This document shows, one piece after another, positions 34,605 through 43,129 of a stretch of 64,000 bases of DNA; within the stretch, counting starts at the first letter, position 1, and every line of letters begins with the position of its first letter. A program made the position numbers and the translations under genes. Below the pieces are notes generated by a model. It did no database searches. It saw only the letters and a list, made by a program, of their open reading frames with translations, and was not told the origin of the DNA. Source of the stretch: Streptomyces sp. BHT-5-2 (GTDB taxonomy: Bacteria; Actinomycetota; Actinomycetes; Streptomycetales; Streptomycetaceae); the NCBI RefSeq assembly GCF_019774615.1, contig NZ_CP081496.1, positions 5,828,001 through 5,892,000 on the forward strand. The letters are read 5' to 3'.

Positions 34605-35453
34605 ATGAGCAACCGCAACAGCCAGGCCAACAAGCAGGCAGCCCGCGAGCGGCTGCGCGCCGAGCGCGAACGGCAGGCCAAGAAGGAGCGCACCCGCCGG
34701 CAGTTGATCGTCGCCGGCTCGGTCGTCGCGGTGCTGGCGGTGGCCGGCGGCATCGGCCTCGCGGTCGCCAACTCCGGCGACAGCGGCGGCGGCAGCGGCT
34801 CCGGCGCCGACGTCTGGGCGAAGGCCGCCAAGGCCAAGCCGGTCCCGCCCGCCCACACCAGCGGCCCCAACGGCACCACCGTCGTCGTCGGCAAGGCCGA
34901 CGCCAAGAACACCCTGCAGCTCTTCGAGGACCCGCGCTGCCCCGGCTGCGCCGTCTTCGAGGAGACCGTCGGCGCGACCGTCGAGAAGGACATCAGCGAC
35001 GGCAAGTACAAGGCGGAGTACCACATCGGCACGTTCCTGGACGGCAACCTCCAGGGCACCGGCTCCAAGAACGCGCTGAGCGCCCTGGGCGCCGCGCTGA
35101 ACGTCTCCCCGGACGCCTTCCTGAAGTACAAGTACGCGCTGTACTCCAAGCAGTACCACCCGGACGAGACCGGGCCGGACAAGTTCGCCGACGACGGCTA
35201 CCTGCTCAAGGTGGCCGACACCATCCCGGCGCTGAAGGGCAACGCCGCCTTCCAGAAGGCCGTCAAGAGCGGCACCTTCGACGCCTGGGCGATGGCGATG
35301 TCCAAGGAGTTCGACTCGCACAAGGACGTCCGCAGCACCCCCACGGTGAAGATGAACGGCGCGGTGCTGGGCACCCAGACCGCGCAGGGCCCGGTCGCGC
35401 CGTCCTCGGTCGCGGACTTCAACGCCCAGGTGGACAAGAACCTCAAGAAGTGA
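34605..35453 (+). CDS. Membrane-anchored DsbA-like protein (CPGC)
   Basis: A 282-aa thioredoxin-fold protein: basic N-terminus MSNRNSQANKQAARERLRAE, one membrane anchor (about residues 36-54), a Gly/Ser linker, then a thioredoxin-4 domain with DPRCPGCAVFEE (CPGC, about residue 113) and later the cis-Pro region RSTPTVKMNG. Expected to be outside the membrane, forming or reducing disulfides. Closely related to the gene at 35783 (shared phrases TGSKNALSALGAALNVSPDA / SKNALSALGAALNVSPEA), a tandem duplication, and more distantly to 1061. A strong terminator follows. Confidence 0.9.
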   Translation: MSNRNSQANKQAARERLRAERERQAKKERTRRQLIVAGSVVAVLAVAGGIGLAVANSGDSGGGSGSGADVWAKAAKAKPVPPAHTSGPNGTTVVVGKADAKNTLQLFEDPRCPGCAVFEETVGATVEKDISDGKYKAEYHIGTFLDGNLQGTGSKNALSALGAALNVSPDAFLKYKYALYSKQYHPDETGPDKFADDGYLLKVADTIPALKGNAAFQKAVKSGTFDAWAMAMSKEFDSHKDVRSTPTVKMNGAVLGTQTAQGPVAPSSVADFNAQVDKNLKK

Positions 35454-35782
35454 CCCCCTGGTCCTGACGCCGGGCTCCGCCCCCGGCACCGGCATCGGCC
35501 GGCGTGCTCCGCGCACGCCGGCCGATGCCAAATCTTGACCCGGTTTTCCGCCGTGCCCATGGCAGACTCCCGGCCATGCAGGGGAGGGGAGTTGGCCCGG
35601 CGGCCCGGCCCGGGGCCTCGCCCGGGGGCCGCGCGGGGGCCCGTGTCCCGGCCTGCGCGCGCGCCGGCCGTCCGCTCCCGCCGCCCGCCGCGTGCGTACG
35701 CCGCCGCGGTCCGCCCGTCCCGGTCGCCGTCTGACGCCCGTACCGCACCAGCCAGGCAGCACCGAAGGATCGGACACCCCCC
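35454..35782. other. Spacer between tandem DsbA-like genes
   Basis: 329 bp. It begins with a strong terminator (35491-35529), then a promoter-like TTGACC (35535-35540) without a clear -10. A 52-codon ATG ORF from 35577 is Pro/Arg/Gly-rich and has no ribosome-binding site, so I do not call it. The last part leads to the start at 35783. Confidence 0.5.
35491..35529 (+). terminator. Terminator of the first tandem DsbA-like gene
   Basis: A perfect 16-bp stem (GGCATCGGCCGGCGTG / CACGCCGGCCGATGCC) with loop CTCCGCG, 38 bp after the stop. It separates the two paralogues transcriptionally. Confidence 0.85.
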
Positions 35783-36712
35783 ATGAGCAACCGGAACACC
35801 CAGGCGAGCAAGCAGGCCGCCCGCGAACGGATCCGCGCCCAGCGCGAGAAGGAGAAGAAGAAGGAGCGGCTGCGCCGCCAACTCGTCGTGGCGGTCTCGG
35901 TGGTCGGCGTCCTGGCGGTCGCCGGCGGCATCGGCTACGCCGTGATGAAGGCCAACGAGCCGACCGGCTGGGCGGCCGCCAAGGAGGCCAAGCTGGTCAC
36001 CCCGGCACACACCCAGGGGAAGAACGGCACCGAGATCCTCATCGGCGACGAGAAGGCCGGGCAGACGCTGGAGGTCTTCGAGGACGTCCGCTGCCCGGCG
36101 TGCGCGGCATTCGAGCAGACCACCGGCGGGGAGCTGCTCAAGGACATCCACGACGGCCGCTTCAAGGTCCGCTTCACCCTGTACTCCTTCATCGACGACG
36201 CGCAGGGCGGCGAGGGCTCCAAGAACGCGCTGAGCGCGCTCGGCGCGGCCCTGAACGTCAGCCCGGAGGCGTTCTTGAAGTACAAGTCGGCGCTGTACTC
36301 GACCAAGTTCCACCCCGACGAGCGCGAGGACCTCTACGCCAAGGACTCCGAGCTGCTGAAGGTCGCCGCCGACGTGCCGGAACTGAAGGGGAACAAGACA
36401 TTCCAGAAGCAGGTCCAGGACGGGACCTACGACCGCTGGGCGATGGAGATGACCGCGCTCTTCGGCCGCAAGGGCGTGCGCGGCACCCCCACCTTCATGC
36501 ACGGCGACAAGAAGCTGACGATGGCGGAGATCCCGCAGCGGAGGATGACGCAGGAGCAGTACGACGAGCTGGCGCGGGCCAACTTCCGCAAGATGATCGA
36601 CACGGAGTTCGGCCCGGCGAAGGGCGGCGGCGCGGACCAGGGCGGGGACACCGGCAAGGCCGGCGGCGGCCAGGGCATCGCCAAGGGCGAGAAGGACCCG
36701 ACCGGCAACTGA
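35783..36712 (+). CDS. Membrane-anchored DsbA-like protein (CPAC)
   Basis: A 309-aa paralogue of the preceding gene: MSNRNTQASKQAARERIRAQ, membrane anchor (about residues 36-55), and a thioredoxin-4 domain with DVRCPACAAFEQ (CPAC) and the cis-Pro region RGTPTFMHGD. A Gly/Lys/Asp-rich C-terminal tail of about 30 residues is absent from the neighbour. The different XX pair in the active site (PA against PG) suggests different redox potential or partner. ATG at 35783; weak ribosome-binding site. The stop lies 16 bp from the converging hydrolase gene. Confidence 0.9.
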   Translation: MSNRNTQASKQAARERIRAQREKEKKKERLRRQLVVAVSVVGVLAVAGGIGYAVMKANEPTGWAAAKEAKLVTPAHTQGKNGTEILIGDEKAGQTLEVFEDVRCPACAAFEQTTGGELLKDIHDGRFKVRFTLYSFIDDAQGGEGSKNALSALGAALNVSPEAFLKYKSALYSTKFHPDEREDLYAKDSELLKVAADVPELKGNKTFQKQVQDGTYDRWAMEMTALFGRKGVRGTPTFMHGDKKLTMAEIPQRRMTQEQYDELARANFRKMIDTEFGPAKGGGADQGGDTGKAGGGQGIAKGEKDPTGN

Positions 36713-36728
36713 CCGCCGCGGCCCCGGC

Positions 36729-37352
36729 TCAGCCCCGCTCGGGCAGATCGGCCAGGAACCCCAGCGCCACCTTCCAGGCGCTCTCCGCCGCCGGTGCGTC
36801 GTAGTCCGGCAGGTCGGGGTCGGTGAAGAGGTGGCCGGCGCCGGCGTAGCGGAACACCTCGACGTCGGCACCGGCCCGGCGCATCCGCAGGTACCAGGCG
36901 TTCAGCCAGTCGTGCGGTTCGTACGGGTCGGGGTCGGCGACGTGCAGCTGCACCGGCAGCTCGTCGGCGACGGCGCCGTCGGCGATGTCGGAGGTGCCGT
37001 GCAGCAGGAGCAGCCCGCGGGCCTTCTCGTCGGCGAGGGCGAGGTTCTGTGCGACCGCGCCGCCGAAGGAGAAGCCGGCGTAGACCAGCCCGCGGTCGGA
37101 ATACGGGGCGGCGGCCGCGACGGCGCGGCGGAGCAGCTCCTCCTTGCCGATCTCGTCCTTGATCGCGATGCCGTCGGGGACCGAGTCGGCGGTCCGGCCG
37201 CCGAACAGGTCGGGGACGATCACCTCGTGGCCCGCGGCCCGCAGCCGGTCCGCGCCGGCGTGCACCGCGGGGCGCAGCCCGCACACCGAATGAAACAGCA
37301 CGATGGTGGAGGAACCGCTGGTCGCGGGCTCGGCGGAGGCGGGCACAGACAT
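36729..37352 (-). CDS. Dienelactone hydrolase family protein
   Basis: A 207-aa alpha/beta hydrolase of the DLH type: FHSVCGLRPAVHAGADRLRAAGH at the start, VIVPDLFGG, the nucleophile elbow GFSFGG (Ser in place of the Cys of true dienelactone hydrolase, about residue 102), and the His in AGHLFTDPDLP. Substrate unknown. The ATG at 37352 is preceded by AGGGAAG. It is divergent from the MscS gene with an 88-bp promoter gap. Confidence 0.88.
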   Translation of the reverse strand: MSVPASAEPATSGSSTIVLFHSVCGLRPAVHAGADRLRAAGHEVIVPDLFGGRTADSVPDGIAIKDEIGKEELLRRAVAAAAPYSDRGLVYAGFSFGGAVAQNLALADEKARGLLLLHGTSDIADGAVADELPVQLHVADPDPYEPHDWLNAWYLRMRRAGADVEVFRYAGAGHLFTDPDLPDYDAPAAESAWKVALGFLADLPERG

Positions 37353-37440
37353 CACTTCCCTGGGGTTGGATCGCTTGCCCCCATCGTGCCAGCTACCGTC
37401 GTGGGAACCGGAAGGAGCACACCGCACCGAGGAGGAGACC

Positions 37441-38559
37441 GTGTCCCTGGAGGCCGTGCTGCGCCCGATCGCCGTCGTCGGGGGCTCGCTCGTGGTCACG
37501 ACCGTCCTGGTCTGGCTGATCGACCGAACCCTGCTGCGGATCGACACCCGGCACCCGGAGACCCCCCTGTGGGGTCTGCTGCGGCGCTGCCGGATACCGC
37601 TCCAACTCATGCTCGCCGCCGCCCTGTTGCTCGGCAGCTTCGAGCAGACCGAGATCCCGGTCGTGGTGGACCACTCGGTGGGCATCGGCCAGGCGCTGAC
37701 GCTGGTGCTGATAGCCGCCACCGCCTGGCTGCTGGTGCGGGTCGCGGCGGCCGTCGTGGAGTCGTCGTACACCCGCTATGCGGCCGGCGCCCGGGACGCG
37801 GCGCGGGTGCGCCGGGTGCGGACGCAGGTGACGCTGATCCAGCGGGTGGTGACCGCGGCCGTGATCGTGATCGCGGCGGCCTCGATGCTGCTGACGTTCC
37901 CGCAGATGAGGGCGGTGGGCACGTCCGTGCTGGCGTCCGCCGGGCTGGTGGGCATCGTCGCCGGTATCGCCGCCCAGTCCACGCTGGGCAATCTCTTCGC
38001 CGGACTCCAGATCGCGTTCGGCGACATGGTCCGCATCGGGGACACCGTGGTGGTGGACGGCCAGTGGGGCACCGTCGAGGAGATCACGCTGACGTTCCTG
38101 AGCGTACGCACCTGGGACGAGCGCCGGATCACCATGCCGGTGTCGTACTTCACCAGCAAGCCGTTCGAGAACTGGTCGCGCGGCGGCGCCCAGATGACCG
38201 GCGCGGTCTTCTTCCACCTCGACCACTCCGCCCCGGTGGAGAAGATGCGGCAGCATCTGCACGAGCTGCTCCAGGAGAGCCCGGAGTGGGACGCCCGGTC
38301 CTGGAGCCTGGTGGTCACCGACACCACGCCGTCCACCATCGTGGTGCGTGCCCTGGTCACCGCCCGCGACTCGGACGCGCTGTGGACGGTGCGCTGCCAG
38401 GTCCGCGAGCGGATGATCGAGTGGCTGCGGACCGAGCACGCCTACGCGCTGCCGCGGATCGCCACCGCGCCGGCGGCGTCCGCGGAGGAGGGCCGGCGCC
38501 CGCTGCCGCCCGGCCCGGCGGACGACCCGCACGCCCCGGGCACCACCCGGGGCCGCTGA
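37441..38559 (+). CDS. Small-conductance mechanosensitive channel (MscS family)
   Basis: A 372-aa membrane protein: helices at about residues 8-28, 52-70, 80-100 and 135-155, the MscS pore helix with the Gly/Ala pattern VLASAGLVGIVAGIAAQSTL, then the beta domain with GDMVRIGDTVVVDGQWGTVEEITL and a C-terminal alpha-beta part. It relieves osmotic downshift by opening under membrane tension. The GTG at 37441 follows a GAGGAGGAG ribosome-binding site. The C-terminal tail (about 350-372) is Pro-rich. Confidence 0.92.
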   Translation: MSLEAVLRPIAVVGGSLVVTTVLVWLIDRTLLRIDTRHPETPLWGLLRRCRIPLQLMLAAALLLGSFEQTEIPVVVDHSVGIGQALTLVLIAATAWLLVRVAAAVVESSYTRYAAGARDAARVRRVRTQVTLIQRVVTAAVIVIAAASMLLTFPQMRAVGTSVLASAGLVGIVAGIAAQSTLGNLFAGLQIAFGDMVRIGDTVVVDGQWGTVEEITLTFLSVRTWDERRITMPVSYFTSKPFENWSRGGAQMTGAVFFHLDHSAPVEKMRQHLHELLQESPEWDARSWSLVVTDTTPSTIVVRALVTARDSDALWTVRCQVRERMIEWLRTEHAYALPRIATAPAASAEEGRRPLPPGPADDPHAPGTTRGR

Positions 38560-38598
38560 CCGGCCGCCGCCTCATGGGCCGCGCCGGGCCCGCCGGCC

Positions 38599-40191
38599 CT
38601 ACGGGGCCGCCCGCAGGCTCCGCATGTCCAGATGGCGCAGCACCCGGTCGACGATCTCCGGGTCGGCGCCCGGTTCGCTGCGCGCCGCCAGCACCTCGTG
38701 CCGGGCGGCCGAGAGCATCTCGTTCTGGATCCGCTGGACCTTCTTGACCCGGGTGATGCGCTTGTCGAACAGCTCGCGCCGCTCGTCGTCGACGATGTCC
38801 GGCGCGATCCGGGCCCCGATGTCGTAGGCCCGGCGGGCCAGTTGGTCGGCGACCTCGTCGGACACCTCCTCGACCTCCAGGACCTCCTTCAGCCGCCGCT
38901 TGGACGCCTTGATCACCCGCAGCGCCAGCTCCCGCTCCAGCGCGTCCGCCGCGTCGGTGTCGGCCCGCACCCTCAGCCTGCGCACCAGCCACGGCAGCGT
39001 CAGCCCCTGGACGACCAGGGTGGAGAGCACCACCGCGAAGGCGATGAAGAGGATCTCGTCGCGGGCCGGGAAGGGCCCGCCGTCCACCCCGAAGGGGATG
39101 GCCAGCGCCAGTGCCACCGAAGCCACCCCGCGCATCCCCGACCACCACATGATGACCGTCTCGCGCCAGCTCATCGGGATGTCCTCGTCGTAGTCCCGGC
39201 GCTTGTGCATCCGCTTGGCGAGCCAGGCCGCGGGCAGCAGCCACACCAGCCGCACCGCGACGACCACCGCCACCACCGCGGCGCCGGCGCCCAGCATCGC
39301 GCCCCAGCGGCCGGAGGCGGCGCCGATGATGTTGTGCAGTTCCAGGCCGATCAGCCCGAAGGCGACACCGGTGACGAGGGTGTCGACCACCTCCCAGAAG
39401 GTGTAGCCGGCCAGCCGGCCCAGCACGTCGTCCGCGTCCACCGCGTACTCGGCCAGGAACAGCCCGCTGGTCAGCACCGCGAGCACGCCCGACCCCTTGA
39501 ACTCCTCGGCCAGCACGTACGACACGAACGGCACCAGCAGCGTCAGCCCGATCTGCAGCGTCGGATCGCCCAGCCGCCCCATCAGCTGGTTGGTGACCCA
39601 GCCGAGCGCCAGACCCACCGCTATGGCGACGACGGCGGAGAGCACCAGCGAGCCCACCGCGCCGGACACCGAGAAGCTGCCGCTGATCACCGCGGCCAGC
39701 GCGACGTGGTACAGCACGATCGCGGTGACGTCGTTGAACAGCCCCTCGCCCTCCAGGATGGAGACCATGCGGCGGGGCAGCCCGAGCTTGCCGGCCACCG
39801 CGGTGGCGGCCACCGGGTCGGGCGGGGCGACCAGCGCCCCCAGGACCACCGCGGCGGCCACCGGCATCCCGGGCACCACCGCCTGGGCCACCGCCGCGAC
39901 CGCCGCCGTGGTGGCGAACACCAGCAGCACGGCGAGCAGGAAGATCGGCCGGAGGTTGGCGGTGAACTGCCGCCAGGAGGTGCGCTGGACGGCCGCGTAG
40001 AGCAGCGGCGGCAGCACGATCGGCAGGATGTACTCCGGCGGCACCTGGACGTTGGGCACGAACGGGAGCAGTGCCAGCACCGCGCCCGCGAGCGTCATCA
40101 GCACCGGCGAGGGCAGGCCCAGCCGGTCGCCGAGCGGCACCATCACCACCGCTCCGAGGAGGAGGACGAACAGCAGGGCCAACTGATCCAC
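38599..40191 (-). CDS. CPA1 family Na+/H+ antiporter
   Basis: A 530-aa membrane protein with about 12 helices and the CPA1 core GEGLFNDVTAIVLY (about residues 147-160), whose Asn-Asp pair is the ion-binding site, preceded by LGALVAPPDPVAATAV. WSGMRGVASVALALAIP is a further family motif. The last about 110 residues are a charged cytoplasmic helical domain. It probably exports sodium or potassium for pH and salt homeostasis. Start GTG at 40191. It ends 39 bp from the converging MscS gene, and both serve osmotic/ion balance. Confidence 0.92.
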   Translation of the reverse strand: MDQLALLFVLLLGAVVMVPLGDRLGLPSPVLMTLAGAVLALLPFVPNVQVPPEYILPIVLPPLLYAAVQRTSWRQFTANLRPIFLLAVLLVFATTAAVAAVAQAVVPGMPVAAAVVLGALVAPPDPVAATAVAGKLGLPRRMVSILEGEGLFNDVTAIVLYHVALAAVISGSFSVSGAVGSLVLSAVVAIAVGLALGWVTNQLMGRLGDPTLQIGLTLLVPFVSYVLAEEFKGSGVLAVLTSGLFLAEYAVDADDVLGRLAGYTFWEVVDTLVTGVAFGLIGLELHNIIGAASGRWGAMLGAGAAVVAVVVAVRLVWLLPAAWLAKRMHKRRDYDEDIPMSWRETVIMWWSGMRGVASVALALAIPFGVDGGPFPARDEILFIAFAVVLSTLVVQGLTLPWLVRRLRVRADTDAADALERELALRVIKASKRRLKEVLEVEEVSDEVADQLARRAYDIGARIAPDIVDDERRELFDKRITRVKKVQRIQNEMLSAARHEVLAARSEPGADPEIVDRVLRHLDMRSLRAAP

Positions 40192-40282
40192 GGTGGCTAC
40201 GCTCCGGGGCGGTCGATTTCGATCACATTCCGCCCCAAGCGTGCCATGAAGTGATCAGACGCCCGCTTTCACGCCCCGGACG

Positions 40283-41224
40283 TCAGTGGCTCTCCTCCCG
40301 GACGGTGTCCAGCGCATGCTGGAGATCCGCCGGGTACGCGCTCTCGAACTCCACCCAGCGCCCGTCCGACGGGTGCTCGAAGCCCAGCCGCACCGCGTGC
40401 AGCCACTGCCGGGCGACGCCCAGCCGCTTGGCGAGGGTGGGGTCCGCGCCGTACGTCAGGTCGCCGACGCAGGGGTGCCGGTGCGCGGACATGTGCACCC
40501 GGATCTGGTGCGTCCGGCCGGTCTCCAGCTTGATGTCCAGCAGGCTGGCCGCCCGGAACGCCTCGATCAGGTCGTAGTGGGTGACCGAGGGCTTGCCGTC
40601 GGCGGTCACCGCCCACTTGTAGTCGTGGTTCGGGTGCCGGCCGATGGGTGCGTCGATGGTGCCGCTCAGCGGGTCCGGGTGGCCCTGCACCAGCGCGTGG
40701 TAGCGCTTGTCCGGCACCCGCTCCTTGAACTGCCGCTTCAGCGAGGTGTACGCGCGCTCCGACTTGGCGACCACCATCAGCCCGGAGGTGCCGACGTCGA
40801 GGCGGTGCACGATGCCCTGCCGCTCGGCCGCCCCGGAGGTGGAGATCCGGTACCCGGCCGCGGCCAGACCGCCGATGACGGTGGTGCCGCTCCAGCCGGG
40901 GCTGGGGTGCGCGGCGACCCCCACCGGCTTGCCGATCACCACGACGTCCTCGTCGTCGTGCACGATCTCCATGCCCTCGACGGGCTCGGCCACGATCTCC
41001 ACCGGCGCGGCCGCCGGCGGCATCTCGACCTCCAGCCAGGCACCCCCGTGCACCCGCTCGGACTTCATCACCTCGGAGCCGTCGACCCGGACCTTGCCGG
41101 CCGACGCCAGCTCGGCGGCCTTCGTCCGGGAGAAGCCGAACATGCGGGCCAGCGCGGCGTCCACGCGCTCGCCCTCCAGGCCGTCCGGTACGGGCAGGGT
41201 GCGGATCTCGGGGAAGGTGCTCAC
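40283..41224 (-). CDS. rluD: RluD-type 23S rRNA pseudouridine synthase
   Basis: A 313-aa RluA-family enzyme: N-terminal S4 RNA-binding domain (GERVDAALARMFGFSRTKAAELASAGKVRVDG, about residues 17-48), then the catalytic motif IVHRLDVGTSGLMVVAK with its catalytic Asp (about residue 139), and ETGRTHQIRVHM. It isomerises uridines in helix 69 of 23S rRNA if the RluD assignment holds. The GTG at 41224 gives MSTFPEIRTLPVPDGL; an upstream extension from 41251 is rejected. It follows lspA by 75 bp, the usual bacterial pairing. Confidence 0.92.
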   Translation of the reverse strand: MSTFPEIRTLPVPDGLEGERVDAALARMFGFSRTKAAELASAGKVRVDGSEVMKSERVHGGAWLEVEMPPAAAPVEIVAEPVEGMEIVHDDEDVVVIGKPVGVAAHPSPGWSGTTVIGGLAAAGYRISTSGAAERQGIVHRLDVGTSGLMVVAKSERAYTSLKRQFKERVPDKRYHALVQGHPDPLSGTIDAPIGRHPNHDYKWAVTADGKPSVTHYDLIEAFRAASLLDIKLETGRTHQIRVHMSAHRHPCVGDLTYGADPTLAKRLGVARQWLHAVRLGFEHPSDGRWVEFESAYPADLQHALDTVREESH

Positions 41225-41299
41225 CCCACGAGTATGGCAGTCCCCCGACACTGCCCCGCCCGGCGGCGGACCCCGACCACCGGGCCGGGACGCGGGCCG

Positions 41300-41902
41300 T
41301 CAGTCCTTGTGGACGGTCCCGTCCGGGTCCAGGCCCCGGAAGGACAGCAGCACGATCAGCACGCCGCCGCAGACGATCGCGGAGTCCGCGAGGTTGAAGA
41401 CCGCGAAGTGCGCCGGGGCGATGAAGTCCACCACCGCGCCCTGGAAGACGCCCGGCGAGCGGAAGATCCGGTCGGTGAGGTTGCCGAACGCACCGCCCAG
41501 CAGCAGCCCCAGCGCGATCGCCCACGGCAGGCTGTAGAGCTTGCGGGCGATCCGGGCGATCACCACGATCACCACCGCGGCGATGATGGTCAGGAACACC
41601 GTCAGCGCCTCGCCGAACCCGAAGGCGGCCCCGCGGTTGCGGATCACACTGAACTGCAGCAGCGTCCCGATGACCTCGACCGGCGCGTGGTGCTCCAGCT
41701 TGGCGACCACCGCGAGCTTGCTGCCCAGGTCGAGGAGGTAGACGACCGCGGCCACCAGCAGCAGCGCGGCGATCCGCCGCCTGCCGCGCCCGGTCGGCCG
41801 CTCGCCCTCCACCGGCCGGCCCCCTTCGGATCCCGCCGCGGTGCCCGCCCCGGAACCCGGTTCGGATTCCGGCGTACCGGTGATGCGTTCCGCCTCTGCC
41901 AC
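41300..41902 (-). CDS. lspA: Lipoprotein signal peptidase
   Basis: Cleaves the signal peptide of diacylated prolipoproteins. The 200-aa protein has four membrane helices and the two catalytic aspartates: one in GNLTDRIF and one in FNLADSAI, plus NRGAAFGFG. The N-terminal about 40 residues are a disordered Gly/Glu/Arg-rich extension common in Streptomyces. The GTG at 41902 follows GAGGGA. It works after Lgt (gene at 7-939), so both steps of lipoprotein processing lie in this window. Confidence 0.94.
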   Translation of the reverse strand: MAEAERITGTPESEPGSGAGTAAGSEGGRPVEGERPTGRGRRRIAALLLVAAVVYLLDLGSKLAVVAKLEHHAPVEVIGTLLQFSVIRNRGAAFGFGEALTVFLTIIAAVVIVVIARIARKLYSLPWAIALGLLLGGAFGNLTDRIFRSPGVFQGAVVDFIAPAHFAVFNLADSAIVCGGVLIVLLSFRGLDPDGTVHKD

Positions 41903-42033
41903 GTGTGCGTCCCTCAGCCCGTCGTGTCCTTCACCAGGCCCAGCCCGGCTGCCCACGAGAGTACGGCACCCGTCTGCGGGGAAGGGCCGGACGGGTGCCG
42001 GCCGGCTCACCCGGCGCGGCGGCGGCGCACGGC

Positions 42034-42813
42034 TCAGCGCCGCTCCTGCTTCTGCTTGCACTCCACGCAGAGCGTCGCCCGCGGGAACGCCTGCATCCGC
42101 GCCTTGCCGATCGCCTTGCCGCAGTTCTCGCACAGGCCGTAGGTGCCGGCGTCCAGCCGGCCGAGCGCCCGCTCGGTCTGGTGCAGCATCTCGCGGGCGT
42201 TGGAGGCCAGCGCCAGCTCGTGCTCGCGGGTGATGTTCTTGGTGCCGGTGTCGGCCTCGTCGTCGCCCGCGCCGTCCCCGGAGTCCCGCATCAGCCCGGC
42301 GATGGCGTCCTCGGCGGAGACGATCTCCGCCCGCAGCCGGCCCACCTCCTCCATCAGGCCGGACCGCGCCTCGGCCACCTCCGCCGGCGTCCAGGGCTCC
42401 TCACCGGGCCGTACCGCGAGTTCGCCGGGCGCCACGGCCGTACGGGCCGGGGGCGCCCCGGATTCCGCGCCGCCCATGGCCGCCGCGGCCGCCGTCCTCT
42501 TCGCCGCCACCGTCCTGGCTCCCGTCTCCTCCGCCGGCCCGGCCGTCTCCCCGGCCGCCGCCCTCGCGGCGGTCGCCTTCCTCGCCGCCGTCTTCTTGGC
42601 CGCCGTCTTCTTCGCGGCAGTGGTCTTCTTCGCCGCCGCCTTCTTCGTGGCGGTCCTCTTCGCCGCCGTCTTCTTGGCCGGCGCCTTCTTCGCGGCGGCC
42701 TGCTCCGGCGCGGCCCCGGTCGTCTCCTCGCGGACGGACTGCTGCGCGACGTCCTCGTCAGTGGGCCCGGCGGACGTCGTGGTCTTCTCCGCGGCGGTCT
42801 TCTTCGCCACCAT
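42034..42813 (-). CDS. DksA/TraR zinc-finger protein with histone-H1-like tail
   Basis: A 259-aa protein. The C-terminal third is a DksA/TraR domain: a helical region (RSGLMEEVGRLRAEIVSAED, ALGRLDAGTYG) and a C4 zinc finger CENC...CVEC (about residues 228-252). The N-terminal region (about 38-95) is made of AAKKT / AKKTA repeats like eukaryotic histone H1 and the Streptomyces nucleoid protein HupS. This suggests a protein that binds DNA through its tail and perhaps RNA polymerase through its finger. ATG at 42813, AAGGGG upstream. The repeats are coding, not CRISPR-like. Confidence 0.9.
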   Translation of the reverse strand: MVAKKTAAEKTTTSAGPTDEDVAQQSVREETTGAAPEQAAAKKAPAKKTAAKRTATKKAAAKKTTAAKKTAAKKTAARKATAARAAAGETAGPAEETGARTVAAKRTAAAAAMGGAESGAPPARTAVAPGELAVRPGEEPWTPAEVAEARSGLMEEVGRLRAEIVSAEDAIAGLMRDSGDGAGDDEADTGTKNITREHELALASNAREMLHQTERALGRLDAGTYGLCENCGKAIGKARMQAFPRATLCVECKQKQERR

Positions 42814-42826
42814 GGCCGCGACCCCT

Positions 42827-42838
42827 TCACATATGTGA
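42827..42838. promoter_or_regulatory. 12-bp perfect palindrome before the DksA-like gene
   Basis: TCACATATGTGA, only 14 bp upstream of the start codon and the one AT-rich patch nearby. It overlaps or adjoins the ribosome-binding region, so it could be a repressor site, or its CATATG core may contribute to a -10. Confidence 0.4.
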
Positions 42839-43075
42839 TCTTGTTCGCGAATCGTGACCGGAACGATAAATCGCCCCACGGCACGCGGCAACGGGACGCA
42901 CCGCCCGGCCGCCCCGCCACCGGGACCGTACGTCCGGTCTGCCTCGTTTGTGCCCCGCTGTCCGCGCGGTAATCCGCCCCGGAACAACCGGCTCCGCGGG
43001 GCCCGGCATTCGGGTCAGCCACCGGGCGGCGGCCGGCACCCCGAAATCCGGTCGGCCGGCGTCGGCGCGGCCCTT

Positions 43076-43081
43076 TACACT
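43076..43081 (+). promoter_or_regulatory. -10 candidate of the ileS leader
   Basis: TACACT in an otherwise very GC-rich stretch, about 340 bp before ileS. No good -35 at 17-18 bp. Transcription from here would start just before the dyad at 43084 and include the T-box. Confidence 0.4.
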
Positions 43082-43083
43082 GT

Positions 43084-43124
43084 GGGGGCACCCCCTGCTC
43101 GAGCGCAGTCGAGAGCTTGGGGGA
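43084..43124 (+). repeat. Dispersed-type palindromic element upstream of ileS T-box
   Basis: GGGGGCACCCCC, then CTCGA-GCGCAG-TCGAG, then AGCTTGGGGGA: nested stems (CCCCC with GGGGG, CTCGA with TCGAG). This composition is familiar to me as a repeated intergenic hairpin in Streptomyces genomes. Only one copy is in the window, so its repeat nature is from memory. Confidence 0.5.
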
Positions 43125-43129
43125 CCAGC

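Noticed and set aside
35577..35735. 52-codon ATG ORF between the DsbA-like paralogues
   Set aside because: No ribosome-binding site, Pro/Arg/Gly-rich composition typical of random GC-rich sequence.
41881..42133. Upstream extension of lspA to an ATG at 42133
   Set aside because: It would overlap the zinc-finger end of the DksA-like gene; the GTG at 41902 has a ribosome-binding site and family length.
42540..42700. Short tandem repeats resembling a CRISPR or microsatellite
   Set aside because: They encode the AAKKT histone-H1-like tail in frame; no spacer-repeat regularity and no cas genes.
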